From Acidobacteriaceae bacterium (GTDB lineage: Bacteria; Acidobacteriota; Terriglobia; Terriglobales; Acidobacteriaceae): a stretch of 40,080 nt of DNA. The stretch is taken from the NCBI GenBank assembly GCA_030041435.1, contig JASHNW010000057.1:1-40080 (forward strand). Reading direction: 5' to 3'. A program made the position numbers and the translations under genes. Each line of letters opens with the position of its first letter. Within the stretch, counting starts at the first letter, position 1. Below the pieces are notes generated by a model that worked only from the letters and a program-made list of their open reading frames with translations, ran no database searches and was not told the origin of the DNA. This document shows positions 25,382 to 32,646 of the stretch, one piece after another.

Positions 25382-27655
25382 TCAGCGTTTCCGCTCGCTC
25401 TTTTCGTCGCGGCCGGGCTGCATCAGGTAGCGATCGAAGTGGTCGAGGATCTTCTCAAAGAGAACGGTGCGGTCGTCGGGGCCGGCGATGGAGTGGGTTT
25501 TGCCGGGAAAGACGTTGTAGTCGTAGGCGATGTGGGCTTTGATGAGCTGCTCGATGTACTGCATGTCGCCTTCGATGTGGACATTGTCGTCGCCAGTGCC
25601 GTGCATGAGCAGGAGATGGCCGTGGAGGTTGGCAGCGCTGGTGACGTCGGAGTCGTCACGGTAGTTCTGGGCGTCGTCGGCGGGCAGGCCCATGTAGCGC
25701 TCGGTGTAGATGGAGTCGTAATCGCGCCAGTCGGTGACGGGAGCGACGGAGACGCCGGCGACGAAGCTGTCGCTGTGGGAGAGGGCGAAGAGGGTAAAGC
25801 TGCCGCCCCAGCTCCAGCCCCACCAGCCGAGGCGGTGCGGATCGATTTCAGGAAAGCGGCGCAGGACCTGATCGATGGAGGCCATCTGATCGGCGAACTG
25901 CGGCGGACCGAATTTGTGCCAGCAGGCCTGCTCGAAGTCGCGGCCGCGGCCGCCCATGCCGCGGTTGTCGACGTGCAGGACGGCGAAGCCATCTTCGGCG
26001 AGCAGCTGATCGAAGAAGAAGGTCTTGTCGCCCCACGCGTCGCGCGCTGTGCCGACGTCGGGACCGCCGTAGGGATTCACGATGAGCGGAACGCTGTGCG
26101 GTGCGGACTTGTCCGGCGGCAGCAGAAGGGTTCCGTAGAGAGTGGTGGTTTTGTCGGCGGCGGTCAGCTCGAGCACCTGCGGGGCGATCAGCTTGTGGCC
26201 CTCGAGGGGTTTTGAGTTCCAGAAGATGACGCAGTCGCCGGTGGGCGAGCAGGAGGCCACGGTGGGCGGGGTCATGCGCGAGGAATAGGTGTCGATGAAG
26301 GCGCCGGATTTGGGGGAGAAGTCGGGATCGTGGGTGCCGGGGAACTGCGTGATCTGGCGGCGATTGCTGCCGTCGAGCTGGACAGCCCACACCTGCTGCT
26401 GGCCGGTGGCGGCGTCGAAGGCCAGATACCAGACGGTCTGCGAGGGTTCGTCGACGGCCTTGACGGCTTGGACCTCGTAGTCACCGCTTTCGAGCTGATT
26501 GGCGGGCGTCGCTTCCGCGCCGAGAGGATTGTTCGGATCGAAGGTGTAGCGGTAGATGTGGGTGTGGCCGTCGCGCCAGCTGAGAACGAGGAACTGGTGG
26601 TCGCCGATGAAGGTCACATCGTAGGTGGTGTTGAGGTATTTCGGATCGGACTGATCGAGGACGAGCCGGACTTCGCCGGAGTGCACGTCGGCAAACCATA
26701 AATTGAGGTGCTGATGGTTGCGCGAGAGAGTCTCGACCCAGACGGTGTGAGGGTTGATCCAGCCAAAGCGGGGGATGTAGTCGTTGCCGGTGTCGAGAGG
26801 GATTTTGAGCCAGCGCGTGGAGCCGCTGCCGACGGCGACGACGCCGATGCGCACGGCGGGGTTGGGGTCGCCGGGCTGGGGGTAACGCTGGTCATCGACG
26901 GTAGCGTGGGTGGGCATGAAATTGACGAGCGGGTACACCGGCACGGCGGCCTCGTTCATCTGGAGGAAGGCGATCTGCTTTGAGTCCGGCGACCAGAAGT
27001 AGTTGCTGCGGACGTCGAGCTCCTCGAGGTAGACCCAGTCGACGCCGCCGTTGAGGAGGGTGTCGTCGTGGGTGGCGGTGAGAGCGAGGGGCGGCACGGA
27101 TCCGTCGGTGCGCTGGGTGTAAATGTTGCCGTCGCGGAGGTAAGAGACGTACTGACCGCTGGGGGAGAATTTGGGATCGTCGCCGCTCTGCATGGCGCTG
27201 TTGCCGATCTGGACTCCGGTGGAGTTCTGGAGATCGAAGAGCCACAGTTCGCCGTTGGTGTCGAAGAGGACGTGGCTGGAGTCGGGCGACCAGATGTAGT
27301 TGGGCTCGTCGTAGCGTTCGCGGTGGTCGCGGTCGCGTTCGGAGATGTTGGCGTCGAGCAGGGAGGCGATCTTCGCGGAGGGGAGGAGGATCTGCGGCTC
27401 GGCGCCGGGGGGCTGAATCTGCATGAGGTTGCCGCTGTCGTCGATCCAGGTGGCGCGTTTGCCGTCGGGCGACCAGCTGATGCCCTGGGGCGGGTTTCCG
27501 GTTACGGAGCCGGGGTGAGCGAAGATTTCCGACACGGTCCAGGGATGGTTGGCCTGGGCAGAAACGGAGGGGGGAACCAGGGCAGCGAAGGCGAGAACAA
27601 GAAGAGCAAATCTGAAGATGTGTGAGGGGACGCAATCCAAATTTTTGCGATCCAA
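25382..27655 (-). CDS. Dipeptidyl-peptidase-IV-like S9 peptidase, exported
   Basis: A 757-residue enzyme with a signal peptide (FALLVLAFAALVPPSVSA-QA). The N-terminal beta-propeller has repeated WSPD/FSPSG blades (WSPDGK, WSPDSS, FSPSGQ, WSPDSK) and the double-Glu pair Glu211/Glu212 in WVYLEELDVRSNYF, which in DPP IV binds the free N-terminus of the peptide. The C-terminal hydrolase triad is Ser615 in WGWSWGGS, Asp689 in GTGDDNVH and His721 in GKTHSIAG; the spacing matches DPP IV. It should cut dipeptides, often after Pro or Ala, in the periplasm. The frame starts with TTG (27655, or possibly TTG at 27640); no ATG gives the signal peptide, so the exact start is uncertain. Confidence 0.92.
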   Translation of the reverse strand: MDRKNLDCVPSHIFRFALLVLAFAALVPPSVSAQANHPWTVSEIFAHPGSVTGNPPQGISWSPDGKRATWIDDSGNLMQIQPPGAEPQILLPSAKIASLLDANISERDRDHRERYDEPNYIWSPDSSHVLFDTNGELWLFDLQNSTGVQIGNSAMQSGDDPKFSPSGQYVSYLRDGNIYTQRTDGSVPPLALTATHDDTLLNGGVDWVYLEELDVRSNYFWSPDSKQIAFLQMNEAAVPVYPLVNFMPTHATVDDQRYPQPGDPNPAVRIGVVAVGSGSTRWLKIPLDTGNDYIPRFGWINPHTVWVETLSRNHQHLNLWFADVHSGEVRLVLDQSDPKYLNTTYDVTFIGDHQFLVLSWRDGHTHIYRYTFDPNNPLGAEATPANQLESGDYEVQAVKAVDEPSQTVWYLAFDAATGQQQVWAVQLDGSNRRQITQFPGTHDPDFSPKSGAFIDTYSSRMTPPTVASCSPTGDCVIFWNSKPLEGHKLIAPQVLELTAADKTTTLYGTLLLPPDKSAPHSVPLIVNPYGGPDVGTARDAWGDKTFFFDQLLAEDGFAVLHVDNRGMGGRGRDFEQACWHKFGPPQFADQMASIDQVLRRFPEIDPHRLGWWGWSWGGSFTLFALSHSDSFVAGVSVAPVTDWRDYDSIYTERYMGLPADDAQNYRDDSDVTSAANLHGHLLLMHGTGDDNVHIEGDMQYIEQLIKAHIAYDYNVFPGKTHSIAGPDDRTVLFEKILDHFDRYLMQPGRDEKSERKR

Positions 27656-27771
27656 AACGAGGCTCCGGGCTACCCGGCTGGGAGTTGGGGAACCGGGCAG
27701 CTAAGGTGAAAGAGAATTTTATCCTCTTTCCATTGTTCCAATGCCGGGGTGCAGGCTGGCGGCGGGGGCGA

Positions 27772-29379
27772 TTAGTGGGCGGCGGCGGGTCCGCCCTTGT
27801 GCTTCTTCATAAGAAAGATGAAGGGGACCATGCAGGCTGCGCCGACAGCGAGGACGGCGATGACGTCGAGGTAGGCAAGCTGCGTGCTCTGGCGGACGAG
27901 CTGCTGGTAGAGCGTGCCTTGGGCGAGGGCGCGGGCCTGCGCGGCCGATGCGGTGAGGCCGCCGCCATGCTGGTAGTAGCCGGCGAGGCCCTGGACGCGC
28001 TGGCGGAGCAGCGTGCTGGCGGCGTTGAGGCCCATGGCGAGGCGGTCCTGATGCTCCTGGCTGCGGCGGGCGACCAGGGTGACGAAGAACGAGGTGCCGG
28101 TGCTGCCGCCGATGTTGCGGGCAAGGTTCATGAGGCCGGAGACGTCGTTGTTCTTCTCGAGGGGGACGTCGGTATAGGAAACGGTGTTGATGGGCACGAA
28201 AAGGAAGGCGAGCCCGGAAGCCTGGAAGACGCGCATCCACGCCACGTAGGAGTAGCTGGCGTAGGTATCGATGGTGTGCATGGTGAAGAGGGCGGCGGAG
28301 AGGGTGGTAAAGCCGACGGCAATGAGCCAGCGAGCGTCGACGCGGCTGACGAGGAAGCCGACCAGGGGCATCATCATCATGACCGCGATGCCGCCTGGGG
28401 AAATAACGAGGCCGGCCTGGGTGGCGGTATAGCCCATGAGTTCCTGCACGAAGAGCGGGATGAGCACCGTGGTGCCGAAGAGGGCGAAGCCGAGCACAAA
28501 CATGAGCAGAAAGGAGACCGCGAAGTTGCGGTTGCGGAACATGGTGAGATCGAGGATGGGGCGGTGGCCGCGGCGAATCTGCGCGATCTCCCAGAAGATA
28601 AGCACCACGAGGGCGGCGATGCAGAGGAAGAAGAAGGTGGCGATGATGTGCGAGCCGAACCAGTCTTTCTCCTGACCTTTATCGAGGACGAACTGGAGCG
28701 AGCCAAAGCCGAGCGAGAGCAGGCCGAAGCCCATGTAGTCGAGGTTGAGGCCGCGTTTGCGCTGGCGGGCGACTTCGCGCAGGATGTGGGGCGGGTCCTC
28801 GACCATGCGGGAGGTGAGGACGAGGGAGAGGATGGCGACGGGAACGTTGATGAAGAAGACCCAGCGCCACGTGAAGTTGTCGGTGATCCAGCCGCCGAGG
28901 GTGGGACCGATAACAGGAGCCAGGACGACGGCCATGCCATAGATGGCGAAGGCGAGGCCGCGTTTTTTGGGAGGGAAGGTGTCGACGAGGATGGCCTGCT
29001 CGCTGGGCTGGAGGCCGCCGCCGCCGGCGCCCTGGAGGACGCGGAAAAAAATGAGGAGCGGCAGCGAGGGCGCGAGGCCGCAGAGCATGGAGCTGACGCC
29101 GAACAGCGCCACGCAGATCATGTAGAAGCGCTTGCGGCCAATGAACGAGACCAGATAGGCGCTGGCGGGGAGAATGACGGCGTTGGAGACGAGATAGGAA
29201 GTGAGGACCCAGGTGGCTTCGTCGGGCGAAGCGGCGAGGCCGCCGGCGATGTGAGGGATGGCGACGTTGGCGATGGAGGTGTCGAGGACCTCCATGAACG
29301 TGGCCAGGGTGACAGTGAGCGCCACGGCCCAGGGATTGTGTTTCGGCTTCCAGGCTGCGTCGAGGTCCAGGGGCGGCAT
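27772..29379 (-). CDS. DHA2-family (EmrB/QacA-type) MFS drug exporter
   Basis: A protein of 535 residues with about 14 predicted membrane helices. Family motifs are LDTSIANVAIPHIAGGL in helix 1 (motif D1), WVLTSYLVSNAV, the motif-A-like loop GRKRFYMIC and motif C in AVVLAPVIGPTLGGWITD. The length and the helix-14 end (VLAVGAACMVPFIFLMKK) fit the DHA2 drug:H+ antiporters. The partner membrane-fusion protein (EmrA/HlyD type), often encoded alongside, is not seen in this window. No regulator is next to it. Drug specificity cannot be told. Confidence 0.93.
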   Translation of the reverse strand: MPPLDLDAAWKPKHNPWAVALTVTLATFMEVLDTSIANVAIPHIAGGLAASPDEATWVLTSYLVSNAVILPASAYLVSFIGRKRFYMICVALFGVSSMLCGLAPSLPLLIFFRVLQGAGGGGLQPSEQAILVDTFPPKKRGLAFAIYGMAVVLAPVIGPTLGGWITDNFTWRWVFFINVPVAILSLVLTSRMVEDPPHILREVARQRKRGLNLDYMGFGLLSLGFGSLQFVLDKGQEKDWFGSHIIATFFFLCIAALVVLIFWEIAQIRRGHRPILDLTMFRNRNFAVSFLLMFVLGFALFGTTVLIPLFVQELMGYTATQAGLVISPGGIAVMMMMPLVGFLVSRVDARWLIAVGFTTLSAALFTMHTIDTYASYSYVAWMRVFQASGLAFLFVPINTVSYTDVPLEKNNDVSGLMNLARNIGGSTGTSFFVTLVARRSQEHQDRLAMGLNAASTLLRQRVQGLAGYYQHGGGLTASAAQARALAQGTLYQQLVRQSTQLAYLDVIAVLAVGAACMVPFIFLMKKHKGGPAAAH

Positions 29380-29648
29380 GGATGAGTGTTTGAAGAGAAA
29401 GGATAGCAGGAGGATGCAGGAAATTGAGGGGACGATCTGGAGGGATGCCGAGGCATCACCTCGTCCGCGTTGCGCTCCGAAACTTCCGATGCAATCCGTG
29501 CGCGAGCCAGTCGAATCCCGCCCTGGGCGTGCACCGTCTGGCTGATTATTTTCGAGCGGAAGGGGTAGCGGCGCGTCTTTCCGGATAGAAAGACCCCGGA
29601 GCCGCGCGGGCGGGAGTCCTTCGAATTCGTAACTTTAAGAGGCTAAAA

Positions 29649-30434
29649 ATGGGACTGAGACGCGATGCAGCCGAAAGTCGAAGGACGAGTTTTGGGGGAG
29701 TGTCTGTGCCGGCGACAATCACCCTGTTGCTGGTGCTGGCGCTGGTGGCAGGCGGCGCGAGCGCGCAGGACGTGCAGCCCGCGGCATCGCCATCCGCGGC
29801 GCATACTTACCAGACGCTTTACCTGACGAATGCTGTGGACCAGAACCAGGCGACCGAGATTACCGGGGTGCTGCGGAACATGCTGCCCAAAGCGCGGATC
29901 AACTACGTGCGGACAGAGAACGCCATCGCGATGGAGGGAACGGATGAGGATTTCGCGACGGCGCGCAAGGTGCTTGCCGATCTCGACCGGCCGGAGAGAA
30001 CCTGGCGCATTACGTACACGATGACGCAGATGAACGGCGACACGCCGGTGGGCGCACCGCAGCACGTGGCAGTGATCGTCGCCGCGGGAGATCGCACGTA
30101 TGTGAAACAGGGGAAGCGAATTCCTATTGTGACGGGGACGACGGGCAATGACGCGACGCCAGGCACGCAGGTGCAGTACATCGACGTGGGAATGAACATC
30201 GATGCCTCCGCTTATGGGTCGGCGGACGGTCTGCGACTGGAGACAAAGATTGTGCAGTCCGGCGTGGTCGATGAACCGTCGAGTATGGGCGCGAAGGATC
30301 CGGCGATCCGCCAGACCACGCTCCAGGGCACGTCGAACCTGACGCCGGGCAAGCCGCTGGTGCTGGGCTCGCTGGAGGCGCCGGGGAGCACGGCGCAGGA
30401 GAAGATCGAAGTGGAGGCGGAGGTGGTTCGGTAA
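29649..30434 (+). CDS. Exported secretin-like protein of unknown function
   Basis: The protein is 261 residues with a signal peptide (ITLLLVLALVAGGASA-QD). The next part resembles a secretin N-domain (YQTLYLTNAVDQNQATEITG, ENAIAMEGTDEDFATARKVLADLD). It continues with a beta-rich segment ending in the secretin-like ALEGTS-type turn RQTTLQGTSNLTPGKPLVLG and SLEAPGSTAQEKIEVEAEVVR. It lacks the long membrane barrel of GspD-type secretins. I recall this layout as an acidobacterial hypothetical family. AGAGG lies eight bases before the ATG. A 7-bp hairpin (29575-29594) sits in the upstream region. Function unknown; a periplasmic role in secretion or envelope assembly is only a guess. Confidence 0.7.
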   Translation: MGLRRDAAESRRTSFGGVSVPATITLLLVLALVAGGASAQDVQPAASPSAAHTYQTLYLTNAVDQNQATEITGVLRNMLPKARINYVRTENAIAMEGTDEDFATARKVLADLDRPERTWRITYTMTQMNGDTPVGAPQHVAVIVAAGDRTYVKQGKRIPIVTGTTGNDATPGTQVQYIDVGMNIDASAYGSADGLRLETKIVQSGVVDEPSSMGAKDPAIRQTTLQGTSNLTPGKPLVLGSLEAPGSTAQEKIEVEAEVVR

Positions 30435-30528
30435 GGCGGGAGAGACGCGGGCGCCGCGGCAGCGATTCGCAATGGGAACGGGCGGGGAGCTATTCTGGTT
30501 GCCCTTCCCCACATTGCGAGGAGGCTTC

Positions 30529-31068
30529 ATGGAACGACGCACCTTCCTGCGCGACGCCGCGCTGGCAACCGCGGGTCTGCACGAATTCTTCACGAGCCAC
30601 GCCGAGGCACAGACGGCGGCCACGCTGCATGTGGTGGGCGCCGGGGAGGACCGCTTCGGCGAAGCTCGTTCGCTGGGGTTCAGCTCGATGCTGTTCAAGG
30701 TGGCAACCGGCGATACCGGCGGCAGGCTGTTCCTGATGGAGCACAGGCACCTGATGCGGGGAGGACCACCGCTGCACCTGCACCTGGACCAGGAGGAATG
30801 GTTCTACGTGATGGAGGGGGAAGTGGCGTTCCAGGTGGGCGAGCAGCGAGTTCAGCTGAAGCCGGGCGAGTCAGTGCTGGCGCCGCGACGTATACCGCAC
30901 ACCTTTTCGTCGGTGGCGGCGACGCCGAGCCGGATGCTGATCGCCTTTTCGCCCGCGGGGCGGATGGAGGCGTTTTTCCGCGAGGTCCACGACCCGCACA
31001 TGAGCGATCCGGCGGTTTGGCGGCGCTATGGCCTCAAATTGATTGGGCCTTCGCCTTTCTGGACGTGA
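30529..31068 (+). CDS. Tat-exported cupin-domain protein
   Basis: A 179-residue protein with a twin-arginine start (MERRTFLRDAALATAGLHEF), so export of a folded, probably metal-bearing protein is likely. The cupin fold shows GGPPLHLHLDQEEWFYVMEG (metal ligands in HLH and Glu), then VQLKPGESVLAPRRIPHTFSSV with a third His. The GAGGAGG ribosome site is six bases before the ATG. Small secreted cupins of this type may be dioxygenases, isomerases or sugar-binding proteins; nothing in the sequence or neighbours decides which. Confidence 0.85.
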   Translation: MERRTFLRDAALATAGLHEFFTSHAEAQTAATLHVVGAGEDRFGEARSLGFSSMLFKVATGDTGGRLFLMEHRHLMRGGPPLHLHLDQEEWFYVMEGEVAFQVGEQRVQLKPGESVLAPRRIPHTFSSVAATPSRMLIAFSPAGRMEAFFREVHDPHMSDPAVWRRYGLKLIGPSPFWT

Positions 31069-31122
31069 GCGCCAGCAGCCGGTGGCGGCCCCCGCGCGGG
31101 TGGTATTCTGCAAATTCCGGCT

Positions 31123-31899
31123 ATGCATGCAGAACTCGAGGCGCTGATCCGCCTGCAAACCATCGATCAGGAGACTACGCAGCTGCGCGCGGAGATTGCG
31201 GCGCTGCCGAAGCGGCTGGCGACGCTGGAGGCGCGGCTGGTGGCGGAGAAAGCGGCTGTGGAAGCGGCGCAGAAGGCGCTGAAGGACGAAGAGGCGGCGA
31301 GGCGGCGGCAGGAAAGCGACCTGAAGGACCAGCAGCAGAAGATTGCGAAGTACCGCGAGCAGTCGTCGAAGGTGAAGACGAACGAGGAATTCCGCGCCTT
31401 CCAGCACGAGATCGAGTTTGCCGAGGCGGAGATCAGGAAGATCGAGGACCGCGAGCTGGAGGGCATGGAGCGGGCCGAGCAGCTGGAGCAGAAGCGCAAA
31501 GCGGCGGAGAGCCAGCTGAAGGACAACGCGAAGGCTGTGGAGATTGAGAAGGAAGATGCGCGGGCGGCCAGCGCCGAGCAGCAGAAGCGCCTGGAGGAGC
31601 TGACACGGCGGCGCGAAGAAGAGCGGAAGCTGGTCTCAGAGGAGTTGCTGCGGGTCTACGACCGGGTGTCATCCTCGTCGCGAGGAACGGGCGTGGCCTA
31701 CGCGCAGGGGCAGCGGTGCCTCGGCTGCCACATGGGGTTGCGTCCGCAGATGTGGAATCAGATTCGCGGGGGCGAGATTCTGACGTGCGAATCGTGCGGG
31801 CGGCTGCTGTATTACGATCCGGCGAAGGAGCCGCAGGCAGAGCCGGAGCCGGAGAAGCCGAAGCGCGGGCGGAGGGCGCCGGTTGCGGGCGTGGAGTAA
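31123..31899 (+). CDS. Coiled-coil zinc-ribbon protein (PF02591-type, CdsZ/FlgZ-like)
   Basis: The protein has 258 residues. The first ~185 form a long antiparallel coiled coil (heptads such as [20 protein letters not shown] and repeated Glu/Lys/Arg runs), including the family segment [20 protein letters not shown] four-Cys zinc ribbon follows (Cys199, Cys202, Cys222, Cys225 in QRCLGCHMG ... [14 protein letters not shown]). A Glu/Pro/Lys tail closes it. Relatives have been tied to secretion chaperones, flagellar assembly and nucleic-acid contacts. The role here is unknown. A dispersed repeat lies six bases downstream. Confidence 0.9.
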   Translation: MHAELEALIRLQTIDQETTQLRAEIAALPKRLATLEARLVAEKAAVEAAQKALKDEEAARRRQESDLKDQQQKIAKYREQSSKVKTNEEFRAFQHEIEFAEAEIRKIEDRELEGMERAEQLEQKRKAAESQLKDNAKAVEIEKEDARAASAEQQKRLEELTRRREEERKLVSEELLRVYDRVSSSSRGTGVAYAQGQRCLGCHMGLRPQMWNQIRGGEILTCESCGRLLYYDPAKEPQAEPEPEKPKRGRRAPVAGVE

Positions 31900-31904
31900 A
31901 ACAT

Positions 31905-31978
31905 CCCTCAGGGACTGAAGCTTTTTCCCCTGGGCCCCCTGCGGCACGACTGAAGTCGTGCCCTGATACAAAAACTTT
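31905..31978. repeat. Dispersed palindromic repeat, free copy C (same family as the TlyA insertions)
   Basis: This ~74-bp sequence begins ...CCCTCAGGGACTGAAG and contains the 20-bp hairpin GGCACGACTGAAGTCGTGCC (31943-31962), followed by CTGATACAAAA. The hairpin is identical to that of unit B (38798-38817) and differs at one base from unit A (38636-38655), both inside tlyA. This copy lies between two genes. Confidence 0.88.
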
Positions 31979-32025
31979 GCATGACGCGAGCGGCCGAGCC
32001 GATCCGGAGGCCGCAGCCTGGACCG

Positions 32026-32568
32026 ATGAAACGCATTGCCATCGACATGGACGAGGTGCTGGCGGATACGCTGGCCGAGCATATTGCCCGCTATAACCGC
32101 GATCACGGCGAGGCGATTACCAAAGCGGATCTGGAAGGCAAGTGGCTGTGGGACGTGGTGTCGATGGATCGCCACGACCGGCTGGAGGGTTATCTGCGCT
32201 CGGAGGATTTTTTCGAGGACCTGCCGGTGATGGCGGACAGCCAGCGCGTGCTGCGGGCACTGGCGGAGCGGTACGAGATCTTTATTGCGACGTCGGCGAT
32301 GGAGTTTCCGAACTCGTTTGGGCCGAAGTATCGCTGGCTGCGGCGGCATTTTCCGTTTCTCAATCCGCGGAATTTTGTTTTCTGCGGATCGAAGAGCATT
32401 CTGCACGCCGATTATCTGATCGACGATCAGCCGCGGCACTTTCGGACGTTTGTGGGGAAGGGAATCCTGTTCACGGCTCCGCACAACATGGGCGTGACGG
32501 GGTATCCACGGGTGGATAGCTGGGCGCAGGTGGAGGGGATGTTTTTGGGAGGCGGCGGACCGGTATGA
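32026..32568 (+). CDS. 5'(3')-deoxyribonucleotidase-like HAD phosphatase
   Basis: A 180-residue HAD-superfamily enzyme starting MKRIAIDMDEVLADTLAEH, with nucleophile Asp7 and acid/base Asp9. Motif II is IFIATSAM, and motifs III/IV include the downstream Lys of FGPKYRWLRRH and the pair DYLIDDQPRHF. This pattern is that of 5'(3')-deoxyribonucleotidases (NT5C type), which dephosphorylate nucleotide monophosphates. The upstream in-frame ATG at 31981 was set aside because the 15 added residues fall next to the repeat and are not family-like; the ATG at 32026 has GGA five bases upstream. Confidence 0.88.
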   Translation: MKRIAIDMDEVLADTLAEHIARYNRDHGEAITKADLEGKWLWDVVSMDRHDRLEGYLRSEDFFEDLPVMADSQRVLRALAERYEIFIATSAMEFPNSFGPKYRWLRRHFPFLNPRNFVFCGSKSILHADYLIDDQPRHFRTFVGKGILFTAPHNMGVTGYPRVDSWAQVEGMFLGGGGPV

Positions 32569-32573
32569 TGCGG

Positions 32574-32620
32574 CCCACCCTGTCGCGTCCAAAGGCAGAC
32601 GCGACAGGGATGGGGCACCC
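32574..32620. repeat. 47-bp dispersed palindromic repeat, copy 2
   Basis: This copy has perfect inner arms CCTGTCGCGT and ACGCGACAGG around CCAAAGGCAG, and differs from the copy at 17779-17825 at two positions. It lies between the convergent ends of the HAD gene and the third ADOP permease and might act as a terminator. Confidence 0.85.
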
Positions 32621-32646
32621 AGGTTCGGCAGGGGCGGGCACCGGAA

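Noticed and set aside
27622-29385. Plus-strand open frame opposite the MFS exporter
   Set aside because: The Gly/Glu/Ala-rich translation mirrors the codons of the membrane protein on the other strand; no domain or plausible start.
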